Source: Spirochaetota bacterium
GTDB taxonomy: Bacteria > Spirochaetota > UBA12135 > COTS27
Length of the DNA: 8,880 nt
Direction: 5' to 3'
NCBI GenBank assembly: GCA_030621685.1
Contig: JAUXHF010000067.1
Coordinates: forward strand, 1-8,880
Below, piece by piece: positions 1 through 7,312 of this stretch. The translations under genes and the position numbers were made by a program. Each line of letters begins with the position of its first letter. The stretch's first letter is position 1. Below the pieces are notes generated by a model. The model searched no databases. It was not told the origin of the DNA and was given only the letters and a program-made list of their open reading frames with translations.

Positions 1-176
1 CGCCCCAGCTCCCAGCTGCCCTAGCAGACATGTTAGCACCAGCCCTCTGCAGAAGATATGCTAAAAGTCTATGCGTGCATTAAAATACAGCCTGCACAGA
101 GCTTAGGAATTCAAAGCTGGCAACTTAAAATAAGCAAGCCGAACTTTTCTAAACCTTAAAACAAATCTTTAGCTGC

Positions 177-662
177 TTAAAACAGCGTTACTAATAACCA
201 AAGAAAAAAAGCACTTACCAGTCCTGCAGCTACATCGTCTAGCATGATCCCCCAAGCTCCAGGAAGATTCTCTAATTTTTTTATAAACAAGGGTTTTGTG
301 ATATCAAATATCCGAAACAAAACAAATCCCACAAAAGCCCATGCCAGCCAGCTGCCAGCATGCCCCAAAGAGTAACTTGGCAAAGCCAGCAGCGTTATGG
401 CCATGCCCACTACTTCATCAATAACAACTTCAGCCGGGTCTTTATCTGTATAAAGATGTTTTAAAGCCCAAGGCAGGCTTAGCATGGCTAGCAAAAAAAA
501 CAGAAGCGCTACGAAGAACACCAGCCATCGGCCATTGGCCAAAAAGGCTATACATGGCAGAAACAGAAGCAGCGCAGCAACGCTACCCATAGTGCCCGAA
601 ATACTGGGGAAATACCCAACGTAAGCAACGCTTAAAAAAAATTTATACAATTTTTTTTTCAC
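177..662 (-). CDS. pgpA: Phosphatidylglycerophosphatase A
   Basis: This 161-residue integral membrane enzyme should dephosphorylate phosphatidylglycerophosphate to phosphatidylglycerol at the inner membrane. The PgpA family signatures are all visible in order: GYFPSISGTMGS near residues 16-27, the acidic DPAEVVIDEVVG at 75-86, FRIFDITKP at 116-124, and GIMLDDVAAG at 138-147. The paired aspartates D142-D143 and the D82-E83 pair are the expected metal and phosphate ligands of the family. Length is normal, and about four hydrophobic segments are present. The start codon is GTG with no Shine-Dalgarno site. It lies 14 bases after the pgsA stop, so translational coupling is likely. The start is supported because the family motif begins only about 15 residues in. 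Its upstream neighbour makes its substrate, which strongly supports the assignment. Confidence 0.95.
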   Translation of the reverse strand: MKKKLYKFFLSVAYVGYFPSISGTMGSVAALLLFLPCIAFLANGRWLVFFVALLFFLLAMLSLPWALKHLYTDKDPAEVVIDEVVGMAITLLALPSYSLGHAGSWLAWAFVGFVLFRIFDITKPLFIKKLENLPGAWGIMLDDVAAGLVSAFFLWLLVTLF

Positions 663-676
663 GGCAGGAAAATATT

Positions 677-1486
677 TTATTTACTTTCCTCTGTGAAAAG
701 CTGGGGTCGACTAAGGAAAACTTGCGTGTTCTTCACTATATACAAAAAGGCCGAGAGCAGGCTTATCAGCATACAAAGAAAAACAAAGCTATTGGGTCCA
801 TTAACAAGCAAAGATATCATTTGTTTGCTTTCAAAGATATTTTGAAAATACGCCTGCAGAAAAAAAGGAGGCATATCTTCAAGCGCTGGTAGCGCTACAG
901 GGCTCCCATCGCTACTCATAGATTTCTCAAAAAAAATGCGGAAGCTAAGACTTTCGTAGACAAAGGCATACACCCAAAGAAGTCCCCAAATAAGGCTTTG
1001 CGCCAGCATATGCGTAAAAGTTTTTATTTTGGCATGCCGCTCGGTTACTAAAGGGCAGTTTTTCAGCAAGCTAAGCACTCGCATCACGGTAACCAAAACC
1101 TCTCTGCCGCAAATAATGTAGATGAAAGCCGCTGGTATCACTAAGGGAACATAGAACAAATATCCGATAAATACCGAAAGCACAAATATTTTATCGAATA
1201 GCGGGTCGAAAAATTGCCCTAGACTACTTAACAATTTACGTTTTCTAGCAAAGTAGCCATCAAAATAATCCGAGACAGCCGCTGCTATGTAAATAAGAAT
1301 AAGTATAAGAAAGCGTGTTTTTTCATTGCTAAAAAAATCTTCTTGAAACCACAAGAAAAGCAAGGCCAATGCCAAAAAAGCTCGGGAGAATGTGAGCGCA
1401 TTCGCTATGGAAAAGCAAATCTCTTCCGTCCATAAACGCAAGATATGCCCAGCGTTATATTTGTAAATTTCTAAGTCTGTTTTCAA
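677..1486 (-). CDS. pgsA: CDP-diacylglycerol-glycerol-3-phosphate 3-phosphatidyltransferase
   Basis: This 269-residue membrane protein of the CDP-alcohol phosphatidyltransferase family should join CDP-diacylglycerol and glycerol 3-phosphate to give phosphatidylglycerophosphate. The full CDP-OH-P signature is intact: D73, D76-G77, A80-R81, G90, D94 and D98. PgsA-like features follow, including GREVLVTVMR at 127-136 and AKIKTFTHMLAQ at 152-163. Adjacency to pgpA favours PgsA over cardiolipin or phosphatidylinositol synthases, which share the signature. The protein is longer than the usual 180-200 residues. The extra length lies in an N-terminal stretch of about 25 residues and in a hydrophilic segment around 186-225 before the last membrane helix. 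The 1486 start is TTG with no Shine-Dalgarno site. A second in-frame TTG at codon 17 is possible, so the N-terminus is uncertain. Confidence 0.9.
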   Translation of the reverse strand: MKTDLEIYKYNAGHILRLWTEEICFSIANALTFSRAFLALALLFLWFQEDFFSNEKTRFLILILIYIAAAVSDYFDGYFARKRKLLSSLGQFFDPLFDKIFVLSVFIGYLFYVPLVIPAAFIYIICGREVLVTVMRVLSLLKNCPLVTERHAKIKTFTHMLAQSLIWGLLWVYAFVYESLSFRIFFEKSMSSDGSPVALPALEDMPPFFLQAYFQNIFESKQMISLLVNGPNSFVFLCMLISLLSAFLYIVKNTQVFLSRPQLFTEESK

Positions 1487-1600
1487 TTTTTTTAGAATAT
1501 TACAGCCATCAAGGATATTTCAATAACTTAAATAAGCAAAATAACCCATAACCCGTCTTTTAAACCGCTATAAAATACTTTTCTGTAGCTTGCGCTACTC

Positions 1601-1632
1601 TATCAAGCTAATATAATATCAAGCTAATATAT
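1601..1632. repeat. 16-bp tandem duplication
   Basis: The unit beginning TATCAAGCTAATATA occurs twice back to back (1601-1616 and 1617-1632) in the rodZ-pgsA gap. The 15 bases after each start are identical. It is probably a slippage product, and no function is evident. Confidence 0.75.
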
Positions 1633-1700
1633 ATTTGGGGGCAAAGCTGTAGCCTCTAAGCATTCCAGAAAAATTTTCCACGAAGCCTGCCATAGCAAGC

Positions 1701-1728
1701 AAGCGTTTCGTCTTCGAAGCTGGCAAGC
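1701..1728. repeat. Dispersed repeat, copy 1
   Basis: This 28-base element contains the core TTCGAAGCTGGCAAGC on the plus strand. It differs from the copy at 1821-1848 by only two bases, and copy 2 (1730-1759) follows it directly. It lies downstream of rodZ in non-coding DNA. The central TTCGAA is a self-complementary hexamer, but the whole element is not a clean palindrome. Confidence 0.75.
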
Positions 1729-1729
1729 A

Positions 1730-1759
1730 AAGCCTTTCGTTTTCGAAGCTGGGGCAAGC
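1730..1759. repeat. Dispersed repeat, copy 2
   Basis: This 30-base copy of the same element carries two extra G residues in the CTGG(GG)CAAGC part and C in place of G near its left end. It lies almost immediately after copy 1, so the pair is a near-tandem duplication. Confidence 0.7.
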
Positions 1760-1787
1760 AAAGCATAATAACCTTAAGTCTTGCCTG

Positions 1788-3074
1788 CTAATTGATATAA
1801 TCTTTAATGGTTAGGTCAAAAAGCGTTTCGTTCTCGAAGCTGGCAAGCCACTTAATAACCTTGGTCATGCTATAGCGATTATAGCCTTCAAGGTTTATTG
1901 TTAGCGGAATACCGTTGACAATAAAAGCAGCAGATTTATAATTTCCCACCTGAATCTCTAAGTGATCTTGCGCTAAAATACTGATGTCCATGCCAATAGA
2001 GAGGTTCACCGAATTTTGCTTTTTGCCATCTAGATTGTAGGAAACATGTACGGGCAGCTGCAAGGCTTTAACATAGACGTTAATTGGGCCTTTGTTCTGA
2101 TTTTCTAAAAGCACATGTTCTTTTTCTACAGAAACATGCGAGCTGTTTTTCCAAATAACACCATAGTTCAACACAGAGTCTTCAAAACGAAGATTTTCTA
2201 CATACACTACGGCTATATCGCCAGAGAGTTTTTGATATTTCACCAACAAATCACTGTTTTTAGAGCTACTCTGAAGCATCGTGCTAGCATTCTGTTCTAA
2301 TCCTCCTAGGCTTTGTTCTGGTTCAAACGTAACAAAGGTTCTCTCCCAAAGTTTTGCTGGAAATTCTTTGTTATTCAAATTTTCTTGAAATTTCAAGCTC
2401 TCTGCAGATATGGAGGTAAGCCTAAGGGCATACAGAGACTTGCCAACAAAAACGCGCAACTCATCTTGTTCGCGCATTTCGAAAATATCTAATTTTCCGT
2501 ATAGCGTAAAAATTTTTCGCTGCTCGGAAAAACTAGAATTATTGGCACTTGCTACGTAGCTTTCTTTTTCGCCAAGCAAGAAAATCCACAAAAAAACGCC
2601 TAAAAATAAAAGTATAGATACTAAAGATATCGCCCACACCGCCAAAGAGACCGGTTCAAGCAAAAGCTTTTTCCGAGGTTCTGTGGATTCTTCGCCGCTG
2701 TCTTCTTCTTTCGCTGCTGCTGCTGTCTCTAGAGCTAGCGGCTCATCCGTATACAAAAATGATTTTTCTTCTTGCTTTTTTCTTTGCGCGCATTCGTCAA
2801 ACAGATCTTCGAAAAAAAGCAAAACATGCTTGCGTTCTGCCAAATCATCTACAACTTCTCCTAAAACATCTTGGAGAAGCCCTAGGCTATAAATTTTAGC
2901 AGGAAGTTTTTCAAAAGCATCTTCTTCTAAAGAAGAAATGAAGCTCTCTTGTAAAAAAACACTTTCGGCTAATGTTCGTACAGAGTGCTTTTTTTTTATA
3001 CGGCAATGTTTCAAATATCGCCCAATGGAACGATGGTTTGTTATAAATTCTTTACGAAATTCTTTCTCATCCAT
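1788..3074 (-). CDS. rodZ: RodZ-like helix-turn-helix membrane protein
   Basis: This 428-residue bitopic membrane protein has the RodZ architecture, a family that links MreB to the wall-elongation machinery. An N-terminal helix-turn-helix of the HTH_25 type spans about 14-75 (SIGRYLKHCRIKKKHSVRTLAE, then the KIYSLGLLQDVLG segment equivalent to the family's Y-x-G-x-x-R region). A charged linker at 95-137 follows, then one membrane helix at about 143-167 and a large extracytoplasmic part. The end resembles the RodZ C-terminal domain: LEIQVGNYKSAAFIVNGIPL at 372-391 contains the typical GN and NG turns. The start is ATG, with no Shine-Dalgarno site. A promoter candidate lies about 110 bases upstream. 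The last 18 residues run through a dispersed repeat and may not belong to the ancestral protein. The extracytoplasmic region is longer than in E. coli RodZ. Confidence 0.85.
   Translation of the reverse strand: MDEKEFRKEFITNHRSIGRYLKHCRIKKKHSVRTLAESVFLQESFISSLEEDAFEKLPAKIYSLGLLQDVLGEVVDDLAERKHVLLFFEDLFDECAQRKKQEEKSFLYTDEPLALETAAAAKEEDSGEESTEPRKKLLLEPVSLAVWAISLVSILLFLGVFLWIFLLGEKESYVASANNSSFSEQRKIFTLYGKLDIFEMREQDELRVFVGKSLYALRLTSISAESLKFQENLNNKEFPAKLWERTFVTFEPEQSLGGLEQNASTMLQSSSKNSDLLVKYQKLSGDIAVVYVENLRFEDSVLNYGVIWKNSSHVSVEKEHVLLENQNKGPINVYVKALQLPVHVSYNLDGKKQNSVNLSIGMDISILAQDHLEIQVGNYKSAAFIVNGIPLTINLEGYNRYSMTKVIKWLASFENETLFDLTIKDYIN
1821..1848. repeat. Dispersed repeat, copy 3, inside the rodZ 3' end
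   Basis: This copy matches copy 1 at 26 of 28 bases and lies inside the rodZ reading frame. Read on the minus strand it encodes the RodZ residues LASFENETLF (about 410-419). A repeat that is otherwise intergenic therefore supplies part of the C-terminus of RodZ. Confidence 0.75.
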
Positions 3075-3184
3075 ATATTACTACCAGAATAAATTTGAGA
3101 AATACCTTAACGGGGACAACTCTATGCCAAGACCTAAAGTTTGTATTACAAATACAGATGGTATACTACTTATGTTTTTACATA

Positions 3185-3213
3185 CTTATATTCGCTTACT
3201 TAATACTCGTCAA
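3185..3213 (-). promoter_or_regulatory. Sigma-70-type promoter candidate for rodZ
   Basis: On the minus strand, TTGACG (3213-3208) is followed after exactly 17 bases by TATAAG (3190-3185). Each hexamer matches 5 of 6 consensus positions. Transcription would begin near 3178, giving a rodZ leader of roughly 100 bases. It is the best promoter match I found in the window, and it suggests rodZ is not wholly dependent on ftsK-lolA transcription. Confidence 0.55.
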
Positions 3214-3311
3214 ATATATCTGTTTTCTGAAAAATTTTATAAACGCAGGCTTGTTGCAAGTAAAAAACCTTTGCAAAACACGTATTTAAGTCTTTTCTAT
3301 ACTATCATACT

Positions 3312-3341
3312 CTTAAAAAATTAATTCTCTTGTTTTTTAAG
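3312..3341 (-). terminator. AT-rich inverted repeat at the lolA stop codon
   Basis: Perfect 9-bp arms CTTAAAAAA (3312-3320) and TTTTTTAAG (3333-3341) flank a 12-base loop that contains the lolA stop codon. The second arm on the minus strand ends in a run of T residues. The stem has almost no G-C pairs, so termination would be weak. The position at the gene end is the main support. Confidence 0.3.
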
Positions 3342-4160
3342 TGCCGACCAAAACTTATTTTTCAATGTTTTCACGCCCGGCTTAATAATAAACTCTTGAT
3401 ACAAAACAGGAATAGGCTCATTTATTGTAACATTATAGAAAAAAAGTTCTGTTGTTATTTTTTGTACGCTTGTAGCCTTCATTCGCCGAATAATCTTATC
3501 CTCAGTAATCCATATTTCTAGCTGGTCAATACCTTCAGTAATATCCTTTGGTTGCAAAAACATGTGGTAGGCTAAAAGCTCTGTATCCTCTGGCTCTAAA
3601 GAATCAATAGCAAAACGTTGGCTTTCGTTCGTATCAGCAAATATTGGGATACGTTCTTTAGTTTCTATGAAATTGAAATTATATTTCTCACTTAACAAAG
3701 ACAAACTGGGCGGAGTTTCTTCATATAAGACATCGTTAGCATCCAGCAAATCTTGTTCATAAACAAGATTATAGGGAGAAAGATGCACATATAAAATCTT
3801 ATCATCACTAAAGACATCCATTTCTAGAATGTCTTTATAAAAATACTGGATACGCAAGAAGTAAGGCTTTTCAATATATATTTTTCCTTTTCGTACTTTT
3901 TTCAAGTATATTTCCTTGAAGTCTGCCTGATAGGTTTCGTAGCTTTGAAAGCCCTCTTCTAAAAAACTCTTAATGTTTTCAACTTTAAGCAGCTTTATTT
4001 CTTCACCAAAACCATTGGTTATAAAAGTTTCTTCAATATATTCTTCGCTGTTTGTAGAATCTTGTTGGTCTTGGGCAAAAAGCGATGCTGTAGCCAAAAC
4101 TATATACAAACTAGCCGCCGAAAAAAGAATGAAAAACTTTGAGTATATGTTTTTTCTCAT
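3321..4160 (-). CDS. lolA: LolA-family periplasmic lipoprotein carrier
   Basis: The product should carry lipoproteins through the periplasm from the LolCDE complex to the outer membrane. From the ATG at 4160 it has 279 residues and begins with a clear Sec signal peptide: MRKNIYSK, a hydrophobic core, and a likely cleavage after ASLFA near residue 29. There is no lipobox cysteine. The LolA core is visible as YQADFKEIYLKK, GKIYIEKPYFLRIQY and DDKILYVHLSPYNLVYEQ, the family pattern of a secreted half-barrel with the K-P-x-x-x-R-x-x-Y strand. It is longer than the usual 200 residues, with an acidic segment after the signal peptide and an extra C-terminal part. A TTG at 4181 would add seven residues in front of the signal peptide and is less plausible. 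No Shine-Dalgarno site is seen. It lies downstream of ftsK, an arrangement also found in E. coli. Confidence 0.85.
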   Translation of the reverse strand: MRKNIYSKFFILFSAASLYIVLATASLFAQDQQDSTNSEEYIEETFITNGFGEEIKLLKVENIKSFLEEGFQSYETYQADFKEIYLKKVRKGKIYIEKPYFLRIQYFYKDILEMDVFSDDKILYVHLSPYNLVYEQDLLDANDVLYEETPPSLSLLSEKYNFNFIETKERIPIFADTNESQRFAIDSLEPEDTELLAYHMFLQPKDITEGIDQLEIWITEDKIIRRMKATSVQKITTELFFYNVTINEPIPVLYQEFIIKPGVKTLKNKFWSALKKQEN

Positions 4161-4184
4161 AGGAAAATAGCTGCAAGCCAATAC

Positions 4185-4219
4185 TTTCGCTTCGCTTCGC
4201 TTATCTTATCTTATCTTGC
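4185..4219. repeat. Pentanucleotide tandem repeat in the lolA leader
   Basis: Seven consecutive five-base units read TTTCG, CTTCG, CTTCG, CTTAT, CTTAT, CTTAT, CTTGC. They lie 25 to 59 bases upstream of the lolA ATG. A five-base unit makes copy-number change by slippage possible. No coding frame crosses it, so any effect would be on the leader or promoter spacing. Confidence 0.8.
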
Positions 4220-4257
4220 TAATACGAGCATAACTGCTTTAGTGGATAACGTAAGCA

Positions 4258-4284
4258 TAATGGCTTTAATGGCTTTAATGGCTA
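4258..4284. repeat. Three-copy 9-bp tandem repeat
   Basis: TAATGGCTT occurs at 4258-4266 and 4267-4275, followed by TAATGGCTA at 4276-4284. It lies in the ftsK-lolA gap, beside a possible lolA -10 element (TACAAT on the minus strand, 4291-4286). Confidence 0.8.
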
Positions 4285-4285
4285 A

Positions 4286-4291
4286 ATTGTA
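4286..4291 (-). promoter_or_regulatory. Possible -10 element for lolA
   Basis: TACAAT on the minus strand matches 5 of 6 positions of the -10 consensus. Only a poor -35 (TTCATT, 17 bases upstream) accompanies it. If real, the 9-bp and 5-bp repeats would fall in the lolA 5' leader. Confidence 0.25.
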
Positions 4292-4355
4292 ACAGAATTT
4301 CTAATAAAAATGAAAAGAAATAGCTTAGCTAATCAAAAGTAAAAATATAGCAAGT

Positions 4356-4383
4356 AATTACAGCAAATAAATTACAGCAAGTA
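4356..4383. repeat. 14-bp tandem duplication
   Basis: AATTACAGCAAATA (4356-4369) is followed directly by AATTACAGCAAGTA (4370-4383), with one mismatch. It is the third short tandem repeat in the 299-base ftsK-lolA gap, which otherwise holds no recognisable gene. Confidence 0.75.
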
Positions 4384-4405
4384 GATACCTAACTTTGGCT
4401 AGCAG

Positions 4406-4441
4406 AAAAACATGCAAGCTAAGCCCATTTTTGCCAGCATG
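4406..4441 (-). terminator. Candidate terminator after ftsK
   Basis: On the minus strand, CATGC (4441-4437) pairs with GCATG (4415-4411). A mismatch and a further GGC/GCT pairing extend the stem inward, and TTTTT follows at 4410-4406. It starts 19 bases beyond the ftsK stop codon. The stem is interrupted and the T run is short, so efficiency would be modest. Confidence 0.35.
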
Positions 4442-4459
4442 CTTATAACAAGCTCCGCT

Positions 4460-7267
4460 TCATGGGCTATTTTTTGTTAGCAAAACTTCTCGAGGTTTAG
4501 AGCCAAGCGCCTCCGAGACAATACCCATTTCTTCCATGCGCTCCACAATGCGTGCGGCTCTATTATAGCCTATTTTAAGCCTGCGTTGCAGAAAAGAAGC
4601 CGAAATCTTCCCTTCATTTCTGGCAATAAAAACAGCCTGCGTAAATAAAGATTCATCATCATTTTCAGCAGAAAAGGCTGTTGTTTCATGATTTTCCTTA
4701 GTTTCATATAGGTCTTTAAGATAGCCCGTTCCGCCAAAAACACGTAGTTTTTTCACGAGGCTAGCCACTTCTAAATCGTTTAGAAAAGCACCCTGCAATC
4801 GCTCGCTACTGGCAGAGCCAGATCGCAAATACAGCATGTCTCCTTTGCCCAGCAGAGTCTCCGCGCCGCTAGAGTCTAAAATAGTACGAGAGTCTATCTT
4901 TGAAGAAACTTGAAAAGCTATTCTAGTGGGAAAGTTTGCCTTAATAACCCCAGTAATAACATCCACACTCGGTCGCTGTGTGGCCAGTACCAGATGAATG
5001 CCCACTGCACGGCTCATGGCGGCAAGACGTGAAATTGAATCCTCTATTTGTTTCCTAGAAGTCATCATGAGGTCGGCAAATTCATCTATAACCAGTACAA
5101 TGTACGGAAGGCTTTGTTTCACATAAGATTTATCCCTAGCAAAAACACCTTGCTGCTTAGCCATCAGTTTGTTATAAGAATCTATAGATCGCACTCCATA
5201 ACGTTCCAAAAGCTTATATCGAGCCTCCATTTCAGAGATAAGCCAGCGCAAAGCAGCACTAGCTCCTTTCGTATCACTTATCACGGGATGCAAAAGATGC
5301 GGAATTCCGTTATACACGTTAAGCTCAACCATCTTCGGGTCTATCAGCAAGAAGCGCAGTTTGTTTGAAGGCAAGCAGAGCAGCAGCGAGCTTAGTAGGG
5401 AATTTATCATGACCGACTTGCCGCTACCGGTAGCTCCGGCTACTAAAAGATGCGGCGCGGCGCTAAGATCGCTTATGATAGCCTGTCCTAAAACAGAAAC
5501 TCCTAAGCCAACCGGCAAAATGCTATGATGCTCATCGGCTGGGCTATTTCCGATGATATCGGAAAGCTGCACAGCACTGCGCTGGCGCCGTGGAATTTCG
5601 ATGCCAATAAGAGATTTTCCGGGAATCGGCGCCACAATACGCACCGACTCTGCTGCCAAGGCCAAGCAAAGGTTATCTTGAAGGTTCACAATGCGAGACA
5701 GCCTTATCCCAGGCTCTACCACCAGCTCAAAACGTGTTATAACAGGACCACTTGTTACAGCTACTACTTGCACCGTAATCCCGAATTCTTGGAAGGTTTT
5801 TTCTAGCAAATACTTCGCTTCTTTATTTTCAGCATTATCTTTTGTCTTGGCTGTCCATTCTGGCCTGGGAGAATCAGTTCTATTTTGCATAAACTGAGAA
5901 AACACAATTCTCTCTTTCTCTCTAGCATAAAAATCTTCTTCATCCATAATTATCACGCTAGGAAATTCTCCGGGAGCTGGAGCTAAGACTGGCTCATCCT
6001 GATTAGCACTCGTGTTCCTGTTCCCTCGCAGATCAAAAGACTTGGTATGCTTAGGATGCATTAAAGAATTCTCTGCCCCTCCCAGTTCTTGTTCTGGTTC
6101 TCGCTTTAAATTTAAAGGCTGCTTCATTGCAAGCGGCTCTTGTTTCCCCTCTTCTAATGATGGAGGCCCAGGCCATAGCGAGAAGTCTAAAAACTCCGAA
6201 TCACTACTACCGCTGCTATCACTGCTATCTCCATCTGCCCAAGCATGCGAAGGACATTGGCCTTGTTCTAGCCTTTGCTTCACACGGCCAGCAGCATGGC
6301 CGCCATCCATAGTTTTGACAGCTTCAGCATACTCTGAATCTTTAAGCTCTTTTATCCATGGCTGGCTAGCCTGCGTATTCTCAGCATAGCCTCTTTCTCT
6401 ATGACTGCTATTATTTGAGTTCACTTCTGCTAGGGACAAAGCCTGTTTTTTTTCAAAATTTGAAATTTTTTCGTCTAATTTCTCTAAGAAATTTTGCAAG
6501 GATAGCCTAGAAAAAATTTTAGTAAAAATTCTTCCTGGCCAGCCGGCTATCTTCTTAAGCATTCGCCAGATGAGCAAGAACGGAAAGAAAAGCGGAAGGC
6601 CTAACGTATTTCCATTCTTTTTCAGAAACGAAAACATCCGGCTTAGGTACTTGAAAAGCAAGCTAAGCATTTGGCCTAATGTCTGGCTTAGCAATTTTAG
6701 CCAGCTAGCTAGCCTAAAAAGCAAAGGGAGAGCATGCCTGCCCAGCACAAAACTTAACAAGAGAAAAATAAAAAACTCTACAAAAACATGGACTTGCCAA
6801 GTGGATTGCAGCGTCTCTCCTAAAAACACCCTGCCAAGATGCTCCAAGAGAAGATGGAAAAATAAGGGAAACAAGCCAGAAAAACGACCTTGAATAAAAA
6901 ACTCTATATTCAGAAGAAGCATATTCAAAGAGAAAATCCAGAGCCAAACCAGTATCATCTTGCGGACAAACACGGCAATATTTCGAGAAGAAAAAAAGCT
7001 TGCACCAAGAAAAACAAAGCCTATGGGCAGGCATAAAGCGCTCATTCCAAACAGTTTGCGGATGAGAAAATCTGCTACATAATAGGCACTAGGACCCAAG
7101 AAATGCTGCTCTCTTTGCCCTTCTTGCCAAAAAAAGGGTAACAAGATGATAAAAAATACTTGCGCTAGCATCAAAAGTGCGTAGCCAAAGCTCCGCCGCA
7201 TGCCCTCTTTGTTTTCCTCGCCAACAGCTTCAGCCCCACGTGCTTCATTGAATGCTTTTTCTGACAT
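4460..7267 (-). CDS. ftsK: DNA translocase FtsK/SpoIIIE
   Basis: This 935-residue septal DNA pump should move chromosome termini across the closing division site and activate XerCD recombination. The N-terminal third has hydrophobic segments at about 26-46, 72-93, 97-121, 130-149 and 158-175, the membrane anchor. A low-complexity acidic and serine-rich linker (about 280-470, including DGDSSDSSGSSDSEF) follows. The motor domain begins near 485: Walker A is GATGSGKS at 611-618, Walker B is IVLVIDEF at 723-730, and the conserved ATQRPSVDVITGVIKANFPTR stretch starts at 762. The C-terminal gamma winged helix (about 873-930, GKISASFLQRRLKIGYNRAARIVERM) would read polar KOPS-type sequences. All domains are intact. 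Length lies between SpoIIIE and E. coli FtsK. The ATG start has no Shine-Dalgarno site, and a perfect inverted repeat begins three bases upstream of it. Confidence 0.97.
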   Translation of the reverse strand: MSEKAFNEARGAEAVGEENKEGMRRSFGYALLMLAQVFFIILLPFFWQEGQREQHFLGPSAYYVADFLIRKLFGMSALCLPIGFVFLGASFFSSRNIAVFVRKMILVWLWIFSLNMLLLNIEFFIQGRFSGLFPLFFHLLLEHLGRVFLGETLQSTWQVHVFVEFFIFLLLSFVLGRHALPLLFRLASWLKLLSQTLGQMLSLLFKYLSRMFSFLKKNGNTLGLPLFFPFLLIWRMLKKIAGWPGRIFTKIFSRLSLQNFLEKLDEKISNFEKKQALSLAEVNSNNSSHRERGYAENTQASQPWIKELKDSEYAEAVKTMDGGHAAGRVKQRLEQGQCPSHAWADGDSSDSSGSSDSEFLDFSLWPGPPSLEEGKQEPLAMKQPLNLKREPEQELGGAENSLMHPKHTKSFDLRGNRNTSANQDEPVLAPAPGEFPSVIIMDEEDFYAREKERIVFSQFMQNRTDSPRPEWTAKTKDNAENKEAKYLLEKTFQEFGITVQVVAVTSGPVITRFELVVEPGIRLSRIVNLQDNLCLALAAESVRIVAPIPGKSLIGIEIPRRQRSAVQLSDIIGNSPADEHHSILPVGLGVSVLGQAIISDLSAAPHLLVAGATGSGKSVMINSLLSSLLLCLPSNKLRFLLIDPKMVELNVYNGIPHLLHPVISDTKGASAALRWLISEMEARYKLLERYGVRSIDSYNKLMAKQQGVFARDKSYVKQSLPYIVLVIDEFADLMMTSRKQIEDSISRLAAMSRAVGIHLVLATQRPSVDVITGVIKANFPTRIAFQVSSKIDSRTILDSSGAETLLGKGDMLYLRSGSASSERLQGAFLNDLEVASLVKKLRVFGGTGYLKDLYETKENHETTAFSAENDDESLFTQAVFIARNEGKISASFLQRRLKIGYNRAARIVERMEEMGIVSEALGSKPREVLLTKNSP

Positions 7268-7270
7268 ATA

Positions 7271-7300
7271 TTTTAGAAAAAAGCCCTGTATATTCTAAAA
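7271..7300 (-). promoter_or_regulatory. Perfect inverted repeat at the ftsK start
   Basis: The arms TTTTAGAA (7271-7278) and TTCTAAAA (7293-7300) are perfect 8-bp complements separated by 14 bases. The inner end lies three bases before the ftsK ATG. It could act as an operator, or as an mRNA hairpin that hides the ribosome landing region. AT-rich arms of this size can also arise by chance. Confidence 0.4.
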
Positions 7301-7312
7301 AAAACCTTAGAG

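Larger units (their letters stand above)
1487..1787. other. rodZ-pgsA intergenic region, no gene seen
   Basis: This 301-base gap has no convincing ORF. It holds two copies of a short dispersed repeat (1701-1759), a 16-bp tandem duplication (1601-1632), and a small hairpin on the minus strand with 5-bp arms GTAGC/GCTAC closing a GCAA loop (1585-1598). I see no classic terminator for rodZ and no convincing -35/-10 pair for pgsA. Confidence 0.6.

Noticed and set aside
1..31. Minus-strand ATG at 31 opening a frame to the left edge
   Set aside because: Only ten codons are visible and the upstream GAGGG is too distant. Nothing supports a gene. Bases 1-176 otherwise show no recognisable feature.
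1701..1848. CRISPR-like array formed by the dispersed repeat
   Set aside because: Spacing is irregular (about 1 and 61 bases), one copy is coding, and no cas gene is present.
2938..3324. Plus-strand ORF, including an ATG at 3124, across the rodZ start and the lolA-rodZ gap
   Set aside because: It overlaps rodZ antisense and covers its promoter candidate. The translation of AT-rich spacer resembles no protein family.
4161..4181. TTG start seven codons upstream for lolA
   Set aside because: It would place MACSYFP before a complete signal peptide. The ATG at 4160 gives a normal charged N-terminus.
4241..4250. DnaA-box-like TTATCCACT on the minus strand
   Set aside because: It is a single imperfect match with no cluster, no dnaA or dnaN nearby, and no origin-like architecture.
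6714..7034. Minus-strand 106-codon ORF inside ftsK
   Set aside because: It is an alternative frame within the membrane-anchor part of an intact ftsK, with no motif or start signal.
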